DNA of 35,460 nt from an uncultured Clostridia bacterium (GTDB lineage: Bacteria > Bacillota > Clostridia > TANB77 > CAG-508). Below, piece after piece: positions 8,091 to 16,239 of the stretch (positions are counted from its first letter, which is position 1; each line of letters starts with the position of its first letter). Below the pieces are notes generated by a model, which was not told the origin of the DNA, searched no databases, and was given only the letters and a program-made list of their open reading frames with translations. Position numbers and translations under genes: made by a program. The stretch is from assembly GCA_949077355.1 (NCBI GenBank), contig CARUQW010000001.1, positions 33,209 to 68,668 on the forward strand. Reading direction: 5' to 3'.

Positions 8091-9281
8091 CTAGGCTTTT
8101 ACTTTTCCGTAATTTCCGCCTCCTCCAGCATGAATTTGCATTTTTCCTTCTCTTGCATTTACAATATAGTTTGCTACTTTTTCGCCAACTACTGCTTCTA
8201 TATCATCTTTTGATAATTTATGCAAAATATTCATTTCTGTCTCAAATGTACTTAATAATTTTGCTATTGTTTTACTTCCTACTCCTGGAATAAATCCAAG
8301 TGGCACTTGATAAATATAAGGTGGTCTATTTTCTGGACTTTTTGTTTTCTCTTTATCTTTGATTAATTCAATTCGATCAAAAACACCGAAAGTCACATTT
8401 TTTCCACCACACATTGGGCATGTTTCCACTGGTTCTTTTGTCTCAATTGAATCTTCACAGTCATCACAATAAGTTCTATGATATTTCCCTAATTTAGGGT
8501 CTAAACCATAATTGGCAAGAACTTTTCTTCCTTTTTCATTTTTTAATGCCATAACAATTTCTTTAAAAGATATATCTTCGACTTGCATTTTATTGTATTC
8601 TCTTGCGATTTTTGGCAAAGAATGAGCGTCTGAATTAGTAACAAATGTTTTGTTTTCTAATTCTGAAATGGTATCTGCTAAATACGTATCAGAACTTAAG
8701 CCTAATTCTATTGCAAATATTTTACTAAATTTTTCTTTAAAGATATTTTCTAATCTGTCTGTACAATTTCCATAATAGCTTTTATGTGGTGTAAATACAT
8801 GAGCTGGAATTAATATTCCATTGTATTTTTCTACCACATCGATTAAGTCATACCCTGATAAGTCTGACCTTTGTGTACTTAATGTAATATTTTTCAAGTG
8901 ATGACTTAATTCGTTTGAAAAGCCTTTAATATCTTTCAAATGTGGGAAGAAACAAACATTATGAGCACTTCCGCATTTTCCATTTCTTCCCTTTTCTGAC
9001 GTCTCTACCTCACTTCCTAACAAGATACATACTTTATCTTTATAGATAATTCCTCCATCTTTTAGTTCATAAGCTTCTCCTGTTTTTAGAAATTTTTCGA
9101 TATCTTCAATCACATAAGGTGACGCACAATCTATGATACCTACTACCTGAATTCCTTTTCTGTCAGCGCATTCTTTTGCAATGTTAGCAAAATTTAAACT
9201 TCTAGCTGCTGTTATTTTAATTGGTTTTCCGTTTTCATTTCTTCCTATGTGTACATGTAAATCTGCAAATATTTCGTACAT
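8091..9281 (-). CDS. Endonuclease Q-like PHP-domain protein
   Basis: A 396-residue protein with an N-terminal PHP metallo-hydrolase domain (DLHVHIG at 7-13, PAHVFTPH and TNSDAHS further on supplying metal ligands). A zinc ribbon follows (CDDC then CPMC, about residues 270-295), and then a helix-hairpin-helix segment (GFIPGVGSKTIAKLL, about 335-350). This is the layout of endonuclease Q, which nicks DNA 5' to deaminated bases such as uracil and hypoxanthine; activity has been shown for archaeal and some Bacillus members. Ribosome site GGAG lies upstream of the ATG at 9281. It sits directly downstream of the degenerate HD-fold gene and is probably co-transcribed with it. DNA-repair activity here is inferred from the family. 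Confidence 0.8.
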   Translation of the reverse strand: MYEIFADLHVHIGRNENGKPIKITAARSLNFANIAKECADRKGIQVVGIIDCASPYVIEDIEKFLKTGEAYELKDGGIIYKDKVCILLGSEVETSEKGRNGKCGSAHNVCFFPHLKDIKGFSNELSHHLKNITLSTQRSDLSGYDLIDVVEKYNGILIPAHVFTPHKSYYGNCTDRLENIFKEKFSKIFAIELGLSSDTYLADTISELENKTFVTNSDAHSLPKIAREYNKMQVEDISFKEIVMALKNEKGRKVLANYGLDPKLGKYHRTYCDDCEDSIETKEPVETCPMCGGKNVTFGVFDRIELIKDKEKTKSPENRPPYIYQVPLGFIPGVGSKTIAKLLSTFETEMNILHKLSKDDIEAVVGEKVANYIVNAREGKMQIHAGGGGNYGKVKA

Positions 9282-9303
9282 CTTTCTTCTCCTTTTCTAA
9301 AAT

Positions 9304-9336
9304 AATTGCCAAAAAGGACCGTCCCTTTTGGCAATT
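9304..9336 (-). repeat. Palindrome F2 between the HD-fold and endonuclease Q-like genes
   Basis: A near-perfect palindrome, AATTGCCAAAA/TTTTGGCAATT around a GGACCGTCC centre, starting at the base after the TAA of the upstream gene. It is the second copy of F1 (8041-8072); the two bracket the endonuclease Q-like gene. The T-run on the minus strand is weak, so termination is uncertain. Confidence 0.7.
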
Positions 9337-10122
9337 TTACATTTGTTTTTCTTCTTGTATATGTGCTAAAATTTTTCTAGTTGTTTCTTCGCTAAATAAT
9401 GGTCTATTAGAGCCTTTTACTTTGCTAAGCATTTCTTCTGATATTTCCTTATTTTGCTCAGCAATTAGTTTGTCTATCTTGGGTTCAAATTCATATATTA
9501 CTTTTTGTATGAATTTTGTTAATTCTTCTGTTTCATTATAGATTTTTACAAGTCTTCTTAGTGCTGTCATATTTACAGTATCATTGATATGTATTTTTTC
9601 TAGAAAATTCACAAAATCAATAAAAGTATGTAAATATCGATTGTATTCGTTTTTTAAGTTTCTATGTTCTAATAGCACTAAAGCTTCATCTGGTTTAAAT
9701 CCAATTCTTTCTGGTCTATCTAATAACATTCCTCCAAATTGGTCTATTAATTCTATAATATCGCTTTCTCTTTCTCTTGGATTACTATTGCTGTAACGAT
9801 TAATTTCCTCACATACTTTACAAAATCTTTTTCCAAATCCGATTTCTCTTAGATAATTAGCTCCTTCTTTCGCATAGGAATGAATTTTGTTTAAATCTTG
9901 TGCATTATCAACTTTTTTGCAATTGCATAATAAACAGGCTGTTAATAGAAAATTTTTATCTACTTCTATTTTGGAATAATTCAAAAATAACCTTGCAAGC
10001 TCTGCTTTAAACACAACGGATTTATCAAAAAATATTTTTGCCTTTTTTGATAAATAATAGGTTATTTCCATTTTTGAATCTAGTTCTTCTTCCTCTAATA
10101 TATAATCTGCAAAGGTATTCAT
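9337..10122 (-). CDS. HD-fold-like protein with degenerate metal site
   Basis: A 261-residue cytoplasmic protein. Helical segments and the order LLTACLLCNCKKVDN (59-73), IHSYAKEGANYLREIGFG, then ERESDIIELIDQFGGMLLDRPERIGF resemble HD/HD-GYP phosphohydrolases. However, the expected HD pair of LLHDIGK is replaced by CNC, so the canonical metal site is missing and catalysis is doubtful. The C-terminal third is charged and helical. The gene has its own promoter (10145-10173) and GGGGAGG ahead of ATG 10122, and it runs into the endonuclease Q-like gene, suggesting a functional pairing. The family assignment is an inference from the sequence pattern only. Confidence 0.55.
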   Translation of the reverse strand: MNTFADYILEEEELDSKMEITYYLSKKAKIFFDKSVVFKAELARLFLNYSKIEVDKNFLLTACLLCNCKKVDNAQDLNKIHSYAKEGANYLREIGFGKRFCKVCEEINRYSNSNPRERESDIIELIDQFGGMLLDRPERIGFKPDEALVLLEHRNLKNEYNRYLHTFIDFVNFLEKIHINDTVNMTALRRLVKIYNETEELTKFIQKVIYEFEPKIDKLIAEQNKEISEEMLSKVKGSNRPLFSEETTRKILAHIQEEKQM

Positions 10123-10144
10123 TTGATTCCTCCCCTACAATTCT

Positions 10145-10173
10145 ATTATACCGAAATTGACAAGATATTTCAA
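10145..10173 (-). promoter_or_regulatory. Sigma-A type promoter of the HD-fold/endonuclease Q-like pair
   Basis: On the minus strand, TTGAAA (10168-10173), 17 bases, then TATAAT (10145-10150). The -10 box is perfect and lies about 25 bases before the start codon. Confidence 0.8.
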
Positions 10174-10206
10174 TCATTTTTCAAGATGTCACAAAAATGT
10201 AATAAT

Positions 10207-10641
10207 TTAAATTTCTTTTATGGCATTTCTAGCTAATTCATCACATCGATTGTTATATTCGTTATCACTATGCCCTTTTACCTTATGAAAGTTTACTTTA
10301 TGAGTTTTCGTTAGTGTATATAATTCTTTCCAAAGTTCTTGATTTTTAACAGGTTCTTTCCCTGCTGTTTTCCAATTATTCTTTACCCAATTATAAATCC
10401 AACCTTGTTTAAAAGCGTTTACAACATAGGCACTGTCACTATATAAATCTACTTCGCATGCGTATTTCAAAAGCTTTAGTCCCTCTATTACAGCTGTCAG
10501 TTCCATAACATTATTGGTTGTATCTTTTTTTCCTCCTGCTATTTCTTTTTTATTATCTTTGTACATTAAAATGGCTCCCCACCCACCTGGTCCTGGATTT
10601 CCTGAGCAGGCACCATCGGTATAAATAACAACTTTTTCCAT
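10207..10641 (-). CDS. rnhA: Ribonuclease HI
   Basis: A 144-residue RNase HI, which cleaves the RNA strand of RNA:DNA hybrids. All four metal-binding carboxylates are visible: D9 (YTDGACSGNPGPGGW), E47 (NVMELTAV), D69 (LYSDSAYV) and D134 (NNRCDELA). The catalytic His is in KGHSDNEYN. The basic-protrusion region WVKNNWKTAGKEPVKN is kept, so it is the bacterial type I form. AAAGG lies before the ATG at 10641. The upstream gap holds the 200-base hairpin element A. Confidence 0.95.
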   Translation of the reverse strand: MEKVVIYTDGACSGNPGPGGWGAILMYKDNKKEIAGGKKDTTNNVMELTAVIEGLKLLKYACEVDLYSDSAYVVNAFKQGWIYNWVKNNWKTAGKEPVKNQELWKELYTLTKTHKVNFHKVKGHSDNEYNNRCDELARNAIKEI

Positions 10642-10662
10642 AAATTTATCCTTTCCATCTAT

Positions 10663-10861
10663 AAGGTAATTGCTTAAAATTATTTGGTTATATAGACCAT
10701 ATTAAATGATAAGAACTTATTAAATAAATATCATTCATATTTCGCTTCCTTGTTCATTCCATTCGATAAGAATTTGTACAGCTGCATATTAATGATATTT
10801 ATTTAAGAATTTTCAAAAGTGTATGGTCTATATAACCAAAATATTTTTAAGCAATTGCCTT
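10663..10861. repeat. Element A: long nested hairpin between rnhA and tmcAL
   Basis: The left arm (10663-10700, reading AAGGTAATTGCTTAAAATTA then TTTGGTTATATAGACCAT) pairs with 10823-10861 almost completely. After a short unpaired bulge a second arm (TTATTAAATAAATATCATT at 10719-10737) pairs with 10791-10809. The central loop is about 55 bases. The gap between divergent genes (10642-10935) is otherwise occupied only by the tmcAL promoter. It does not share the core found in elements B and C. Confidence 0.85.
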
Positions 10862-10868
10862 ATTCCAT

Positions 10869-10897
10869 TTGTTTTTTTCATCTTTTTATGGTATTAT
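10869..10897 (+). promoter_or_regulatory. Probable sigma-A promoter of tmcAL
   Basis: TTGTTT (10869-10874), a 17-base spacer, then TATTAT (10892-10897). AAGGG follows ahead of the ATG at 10936. Confidence 0.55.
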
Positions 10898-10935
10898 TAT
10901 AACATAAAAAAAAATGAAATCAAGAAGGGATTTTT

Positions 10936-12168
10936 ATGAGTAAAGTTTTAGGTATTGTTGCTGAATATAATCCTTTTCATAATGGTCATTTATACCATCT
11001 AGAAAAGGCAAAAAAAGATACTGGTTCTAATTATACAGTTGCCATTATGAGTGGGAACTTTACTCAACGTGGAAGTGCTTCCTTAATGGATAAATGGTCA
11101 AAAGCAGAAGCAGCCATTCATTGTGGTGTTGATTTAGTAATCGAACTTCCTGTTTTATATGCCATTTCCAGTGCTGAAAATTTTGCAGAAGGTGCTATCA
11201 AAATTCTCGATTCTTTAAAAGTAGTTGATTATATTTCTTTTGGTGCTGAAACTTCTGATATTGATATTTTAGATAAATGTGCCGATGTTTTGTATCGAGA
11301 GCCAAGAGAATATAAAACTTTATTATCACATGAATTGAAAAAAGGACTTTCTTTTCCGAAAGCCCGTGAAAATGCTTTAATGATGTACTTAAACAACATC
11401 CGAAAGTTTGCTAATGTTCTTTCTTCTCCTAATAATATTTTAGGAATTGAATATTTAAAAGCTTTGAAAAAACTGAAAAGTAAGATTCAACCTTATAGTA
11501 TCGCAAGATATGAAGTCGGTTATAATGATTTAAGTTATACAGGAAATATAGCAAGTAGTACTGCTATCCGAAATATCATTAAAAATAATGGTTTTAATAC
11601 ATTAGCTAATCTTATGCCTGCACCTAGCTATGCTACCTTGATACAAAATTTAAAAGCAGGGCATATCATTCCTGATATTTCTGTATTTGAAAAAGAAATT
11701 ATTTATATCTTAAGAAAAATGTCAACTGCTGAAATTGCTGAATTGCCAGATGTTTCAGAAGGACTAGAATTTGCTATAAAAAATGCTGCTAATTCTTGCA
11801 ATTCTGTAATTGAATTTTTAAATATTATAAAATCTAAAAGATATACCACGACTCGTCTTCAACGAATTTTACTATATGCTTTATTAGGAATTACCAAAAA
11901 AGATATTGCTGTATCCAAAAAAATTCAACCTTATATTCGTGTTTTGGGCTTAAATAAAAAGGGAAAATTTCTTATTTCTGAAATCGCTAAGGCTAACCCA
12001 AAGCTAGAAATTATCACATCTGTAAAACGTTTTACTGACAATAATTCAAATAAAAATTTGCAATTAATGTTAGATAAAGACATCTGGGCCACCAATGTCT
12101 ATACGATTGGATATGAGGAGGATTCTTGGAATAATTTAGATTTCACAAAAAAAATTGTTACTTTATAA
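10936..12168 (+). CDS. tmcAL: tRNA(Met) cytidine acetate ligase TmcAL
   Basis: A 410-residue member of the YlbM/TmcAL family, which uses ATP and acetate to acetylate C34 of elongator tRNA-Met. The N-terminal nucleotidyltransferase fold is clear: GIVAEYNPFHNGHLYHL with the HxGH signature (HNGH) at 15-18, MSGNFTQRGSASLMDKWSKA, and VDLVIELPVLYAISSAE. The central AxRYEVGYNDL and SSTAIRN segments supply the second nucleotide-binding part, and the length is that of full family members. Start ATG 10936 follows AAGGG. It is transcribed away from rnhA and runs into a convergent terminator-like element shared with rseP. Confidence 0.93.
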   Translation: MSKVLGIVAEYNPFHNGHLYHLEKAKKDTGSNYTVAIMSGNFTQRGSASLMDKWSKAEAAIHCGVDLVIELPVLYAISSAENFAEGAIKILDSLKVVDYISFGAETSDIDILDKCADVLYREPREYKTLLSHELKKGLSFPKARENALMMYLNNIRKFANVLSSPNNILGIEYLKALKKLKSKIQPYSIARYEVGYNDLSYTGNIASSTAIRNIIKNNGFNTLANLMPAPSYATLIQNLKAGHIIPDISVFEKEIIYILRKMSTAEIAELPDVSEGLEFAIKNAANSCNSVIEFLNIIKSKRYTTTRLQRILLYALLGITKKDIAVSKKIQPYIRVLGLNKKGKFLISEIAKANPKLEIITSVKRFTDNNSNKNLQLMLDKDIWATNVYTIGYEEDSWNNLDFTKKIVTL

Positions 12169-12440
12169 AGAGGGATTGGAGGGACGTTCCTTAAAATCCC
12201 TTTTCTTAAAATTATAAGTACAACAATAAGTCAAAATAGAAAGTTTATCGTTCAAGCTAATTTTCATAGAAATTCTAAATCTATAATATGGCACCCTTCC
12301 ATGTCAAGCATGGACTCTTTCCATATTATAGATAAAGAATTTCTAATTCAATTACTTTCAATCAAAACTTTCTATTTTGACTTATTTGTTGTAAAATTAT
12401 CTAAAAAAAGAGGGATTTTAAGGAACGTCCCTCTAATCCC
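12169..12440. repeat. Element B: ~270-base nested inverted repeat between tmcAL and rseP
   Basis: Three nested stems fill the whole gap between convergent genes. The outer stem pairs the GGGACGTTCC(TTAAAATCCC) arm at 12171-12211 with 12409-12440. The middle stem pairs ACAACAATAAGTCAAAATAG (from 12220) with its complement near 12367-12392. The inner stem pairs AGAAATTC...CTATAATATGG (12268-12290) with 12321-12345. The apical 33 bases (12290-12322) are conserved in element C. It very probably also stops transcription from both sides. Confidence 0.88.
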
Positions 12441-12448
12441 CTTGCCAT

Positions 12449-13699
12449 TTAGAATATTCGTAAAATATCATTATAAGTTACATATAAAGATAGTGCAATT
12501 AAAATAGCAAAACCTAATAATTGTATATTTATTTCTGTTTGTGGTTTCATAGGCTTTCTGCGAATCGCTTCGATTACTAAAATTAACATCTTTCCTCCAT
12601 CTAATGCTGGAATTGGAAGTAAATTTGTTACACCTAGTGATAAAGAGATAAGAGCCATCATTTCAAAAAATTCTTTTACACCATCTGTTTTTGCTACCAC
12701 TTCTGAAATTCCTACTGGTCCCATCATTTGGTCTACACCTACATTTCCAGTAAATAATTGTTTTAGATTATCGACAATTGATAATACAAATTCCTGTGTT
12801 TGCATTCCGCCATTGATGCATCGATTGGTCCATGTGTCTTCCGCTTGCTTTAAATTGACTCCTAATAAATACGTAGTTTCATAATCTGGTGTTAATTCAA
12901 TTGTAATCTGTTCTTCTCCTCTTTTAATCGTAAGAGTCATAGCATTCGTACCTTTTCTACTTATTTCTTCTAAAGCTTTTCTAGAATCCCCCTTTATATC
13001 AACGCCATTTACTTTTACTAATAAATCATTTGCCTGTACGCCTTGACGTTCCGATGAACTCCCCTTTTGGACTGCTACAATTTTGCATTTATCATCTAGA
13101 AAAATGCCTGTTACTTTGGATTTCACTTCACTTGGCTTTACATTATATTGTAAAATTTCTTCCTTTCGTTCTATTTTTATATCGATTTCTTTTCCTTCTG
13201 ATTTTTCTAATATCTCATTTAAATCTTTTTTACTTCTGATTTTGCAGCTATTTACTTCTACGATTTTATCACCTGCTTGCAATCCAGCAGATTGAGCTGC
13301 ATATCCGTCTAACACTTCATCTATCTCATTTGAAATATACGTTCCTGTTATTGCTGTTACTGTAAAATAAATTAGAATCGCAAATAGAATATTTACAGCA
13401 GCACCAGCTAATACAATTGCCATCCTTTTTAGTATACTTGCCTTTGAAAAAGATTTCTCGTCATCTGACTCTCCCTCTTCTCCTTCCATACTATTATAGC
13501 CCCCTAAAGGAATCAATCTTAATGTATATTTCGTTTCTCTTCCTTGTTTTTGCCATATAGTTGGTCCAAATCCAATAGCAAATTCATTTACTTTAACCTT
13601 ACAAAATTTTGCTACTATAAAGTGTCCCAATTCATGAATTGTAATTAAGACACCTAATAATATAATAATTTTAATGGCTGAAACTAAAAAAGTTATCAC
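12449..13699 (-). CDS. rseP: Site-2 membrane metalloprotease RseP/RasP
   Basis: A 416-residue zinc intramembrane protease that cuts regulated membrane proteins such as anti-sigma factors and signal-peptide remnants. The active site HELGH is at 22-26 inside the first span; the second catalytic motif NLLPIPALDGGKML is near residue 365. Between them lie two PDZ-like segments (one around DGYAAQSAGLQAGDKIVEVN, a second around GSSSERQGVQANDLLVKVNG). At least four membrane spans are evident. The start is GTG at 13699, with GGAGG 5 bases upstream. It is the last gene of the rpsB-to-rseP block. The dxr gene, often found between cdsA and rseP, is missing here. Confidence 0.95.
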   Translation of the reverse strand: MITFLVSAIKIIILLGVLITIHELGHFIVAKFCKVKVNEFAIGFGPTIWQKQGRETKYTLRLIPLGGYNSMEGEEGESDDEKSFSKASILKRMAIVLAGAAVNILFAILIYFTVTAITGTYISNEIDEVLDGYAAQSAGLQAGDKIVEVNSCKIRSKKDLNEILEKSEGKEIDIKIERKEEILQYNVKPSEVKSKVTGIFLDDKCKIVAVQKGSSSERQGVQANDLLVKVNGVDIKGDSRKALEEISRKGTNAMTLTIKRGEEQITIELTPDYETTYLLGVNLKQAEDTWTNRCINGGMQTQEFVLSIVDNLKQLFTGNVGVDQMMGPVGISEVVAKTDGVKEFFEMMALISLSLGVTNLLPIPALDGGKMLILVIEAIRRKPMKPQTEINIQLLGFAILIALSLYVTYNDILRIF

Positions 13700-13717
13700 A
13701 TTTTCCTCCTTTAGAAA

Positions 13718-14521
13718 TTATAATAGTGTAAATAACGCATAAGCAAATGGTGCTAAAAATATCAAACTATCAATTCTATCTAACATTCCACCATGTCCTG
13801 GTATTAAATTGCTATAATCTTTAATATCTACAAATCTTTTTATACTAGAAGCTGCAAAATCTCCTATTTGTCCTACCAAACTTAATATGATTCCAATTCC
13901 TGCTATAAACAAATAAGGATAATTCATTCCCCAATAGATATTAGCAATATAAGTGTAACATAACATTAGCAAAACTGCTCCTATGGTTCCTCCTATGCAG
14001 CCCTCTATTGATTTTTTGGGACTTACTTGGCTAAATTTATGTTTTCCAATACGCTTTCCTACAATATAAGCAAATATATCGGTTCCCCAAGCTGCTAGTA
14101 TGGCATACCATATCAATATATTTCCATTCGGCATTCCATTAATAAATGCTACAAACATAATAAAAAATACAACATAAAAAATTCCTAAAAAGGTGTATGC
14201 AATATCTTTGAAGCTTGTTTTCATATCTGTTGCAATTACTTGTGCAAATAGTATAATTAGAATAGTAGGTACTGATAATGTCACTACCATATTTAAATAT
14301 TCTTGTGGTACAACATGAATAAATGCTATACTAAAACAGCTAATGTATCCTACCCAATAAACTGGTTTTGCAACTTTTTTTATGGCATTAAAATATTCAT
14401 TCATACTTAACAGTGCAATAATAGCTAATGCAATATCTACTACTATTTTATTCCCTAGTAAGAAAATTATTAATACTAGTGGAAAACCTAATAAACTTGA
14501 TGTTATTCTTTTTATATCCAT
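13718..14521 (-). CDS. cdsA: Phosphatidate cytidylyltransferase
   Basis: A 267-residue integral membrane enzyme that converts phosphatidic acid and CTP to CDP-diacylglycerol, the entry point of phosphatidylglycerol synthesis. It has about seven hydrophobic spans. The family signature is complete near the C-terminus: SSIKRFVDIKDYSNLIPGHG followed by GMLDRIDSL, with the KD and D residues needed for metal binding. An earlier AAWGTDIFAYIVGKRIGKHK segment is also typical. It lies 17 bases after uppS on the same strand, and its product would feed the phosphatidylglycerol used by the LtaS-like enzyme. Confidence 0.95.
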   Translation of the reverse strand: MDIKRITSSLLGFPLVLIIFLLGNKIVVDIALAIIALLSMNEYFNAIKKVAKPVYWVGYISCFSIAFIHVVPQEYLNMVVTLSVPTILIILFAQVIATDMKTSFKDIAYTFLGIFYVVFFIMFVAFINGMPNGNILIWYAILAAWGTDIFAYIVGKRIGKHKFSQVSPKKSIEGCIGGTIGAVLLMLCYTYIANIYWGMNYPYLFIAGIGIILSLVGQIGDFAASSIKRFVDIKDYSNLIPGHGGMLDRIDSLIFLAPFAYALFTLL

Positions 14522-14538
14522 ATCTTTTTCCTTTCCTT

Positions 14539-15252
14539 CTATTCTGCTCCGAATTTTCTTGTTCTTTTTTGATATTCAATAATTGCTTCATCTAAATCCT
14601 TTTCTTCAAAGTCTGGCCAATTTTTGTCAATGAATAATAACTCTGTGTATACTAGTTGCCATGGTAAAAAGTTGCTCAATCTTTGTTCTCCACTTGTTCT
14701 TATTAGTAAATCTGGTTCTGGCTCTCCCTTTGTATATAAATGATTAGTTACTAATTCTTCTGTTATTTCATTCATTGTTATTTCATTTTTTTGTACTTGA
14801 CTTGCTATTTCTTTTATCGCCTTTAGCAATTCATCTCTTCCACCATAATTTAAAGCTATATTAAAGGTAACTCCTGTATTATCTTTGGTTCTTTCCATAC
14901 AATTATAAATACTTTTTTGCATTCCTGTAGATAAAGCTGATATATCCCCTAATATTTTAACTCTAATATTTTCTGTATCAGCTCTTTTTGAATAATCATC
15001 TAAATAATTTTGAAGTAGCAACATTAAAGCTTTTACTTCATCTTCTGCTCTTTTCCAGTTTTCTGTTGAAAAAGCGTAAACAGTTATATATTCTAATCCT
15101 ATTTTGTTAGCATATCTTACAATTTTTTCTAAGGTTTTAGCACCTTCTTTATGACCATAACTAACCGGTTTTCCCTGTGCTTTTGCCCATCTTCTATTTC
15201 CATCCATAATAATTGCAATATGTTTAGGCATATTTTCTTTGTTAAAATCCAT
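14539..15252 (-). CDS. uppS: Undecaprenyl diphosphate synthase (cis-prenyltransferase)
   Basis: A 237-residue cis-prenyltransferase that extends farnesyl diphosphate to the C55 carrier lipid for cell-wall polymers. Motifs are HIAIIMDGNRRWAKAQG (catalytic Asp at about 17), YAFSTENWKR, LNYGGRDELLKA, and LLIRTSGEQRLSNFLPWQ with the Arg/Ser that bind the diphosphate. The start is ATG 15252, with GGAGG 8 bases upstream. A nine-codon in-frame extension begins inside the intercistronic repeat but is outside the family alignment. Upstream is ispA, so substrate maker and user are adjacent. Confidence 0.96.
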   Translation of the reverse strand: MDFNKENMPKHIAIIMDGNRRWAKAQGKPVSYGHKEGAKTLEKIVRYANKIGLEYITVYAFSTENWKRAEDEVKALMLLLQNYLDDYSKRADTENIRVKILGDISALSTGMQKSIYNCMERTKDNTGVTFNIALNYGGRDELLKAIKEIASQVQKNEITMNEITEELVTNHLYTKGEPEPDLLIRTSGEQRLSNFLPWQLVYTELLFIDKNWPDFEEKDLDEAIIEYQKRTRKFGAE

Positions 15253-15260
15253 GTTTTTTT

Positions 15261-15335
15261 CCTCCGTCCCTACAGGCATTACTTATCTGTAAGCTCACTT
15301 AACGTTCGCACAGCTAAGGTCATCCCCAAAATCAT
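15261..15335 (-). repeat. Intercistronic cassette repeat, copy 2 (ispA/uppS junction)
   Basis: This matches copy 1 over the full length without the tandem duplication. Read on the minus strand it begins with the TGA that ends ispA (AATGATTTTGGGG) and finishes at the uppS ribosome site (GGACGGAGG). It again holds an ATG opening MPVGTEEKN in frame with the downstream gene. Confidence 0.85.
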
Positions 15336-16219
15336 TTGTTTCGATTTTTGATATAGAAAGCTAATTCTTTTAAGAATTCTGCTTTTTCTCCAAAAATTGA
15401 TAATTCTTGTATTGCTTCTTCTGTTATTTTATTTAATATATCTTTTGCGCCTTGTAAACCGTATTGTAAAACATAGGTACATTTTCCTAGTTCTTTATCA
15501 TTTCCTGTTGGCTTTCCTAAAATCTCTTCCTTACCTTCTTCTGATAAAATATCATCTTTAATTTGAAAAGCTAATCCTATTTTCTCTGCATATTTAGATA
15601 GTCTTTGCAATTCTTCTTCTGTACATTCTCCTAAAATTGCTCCCATTCTTACTGACAATTTTAATAATGCACCAGTTTTATTTTCATGAATATATTTTAA
15701 TTCTTCGTGTGTTATTTTCATTCCTTCTTTTTCAACATCCACATATTCTCCTATAATCATTCTATCTACACCATTAGCAAATTCATTAAAAATTTTTACT
15801 TTTTTTGCTAACTCTTCCCCCTTACTCTTTACTAAGTTTTCACTTAGCACCTTATAAGCTTCGTTTAGTAGCGCATCTCCTGCTAATATAGCTGTTGCTT
15901 CATTGAATTTTTTATGATTGGTTAATTTTCCATGCCTAAAATCGTCATTATCAATAGCAGGTAAATCGTCGTGAATCAAAGAAAAATTATGTACCATTTC
16001 TATTGCCACTGCATAAGGTAAACATTCTTCTACCTCTTTCTTAAAAAGTTCATAAGTTGCCACTGTTAATATAGGTCTTAATCGTTTTCCTCCTGCCATT
16101 AAACTATATTCCATCGATTCATTTAATTGTTCTTCTGGACATTTTTCTCTTTTTGTATATTTTTCTAATTCTTGATTAATTTGTTGCTGATACTTCTTTA
16201 ATTCTTCTTTAAAATTCAT
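15332..16219 (-). CDS. ispA: Short-chain polyprenyl (farnesyl) diphosphate synthase
   Basis: A 295-residue trans-prenyltransferase of the IspA family. It condenses IPP with DMAPP/GPP to give farnesyl diphosphate for UppS next door. The GGKRLRP segment is at 43-49 and the first aspartate-rich motif HDDLPAIDNDD at about 83-93. The second motif reads KDDILSEEG, where the common form is DDILD, so the third carboxylate is a Ser; activity may be kept, but this is unusual. The fold otherwise looks complete. No dxs or xseB neighbour is present; the gene sits between frr and uppS. Its stop codon is supplied by the intercistronic repeat. Confidence 0.92.
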   Translation of the reverse strand: MNFKEELKKYQQQINQELEKYTKREKCPEEQLNESMEYSLMAGGKRLRPILTVATYELFKKEVEECLPYAVAIEMVHNFSLIHDDLPAIDNDDFRHGKLTNHKKFNEATAILAGDALLNEAYKVLSENLVKSKGEELAKKVKIFNEFANGVDRMIIGEYVDVEKEGMKITHEELKYIHENKTGALLKLSVRMGAILGECTEEELQRLSKYAEKIGLAFQIKDDILSEEGKEEILGKPTGNDKELGKCTYVLQYGLQGAKDILNKITEEAIQELSIFGEKAEFLKELAFYIKNRNK

Positions 16220-16239
16220 TTATTTTTCCTTTCAATTCT

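Noticed and set aside
10663..10861. CRISPR array or tRNA gene in the rnhA-tmcAL gap
   Set aside because: No regular direct repeats with spacers and no cloverleaf or TTCGA-type arm; the symmetry is a single nested inverted repeat.
12169..12440. Integron attC site or IS element ends
   Set aside because: The hairpins are far longer than attC sites, no integrase or transposase frame is present, and the conserved part is at the apex rather than the ends.
12301..12507. 68-codon plus-strand frame between tmcAL and rseP
   Set aside because: It is made of the right half of hairpin element B and the rseP 3' end, with no ribosome site or protein-like character.
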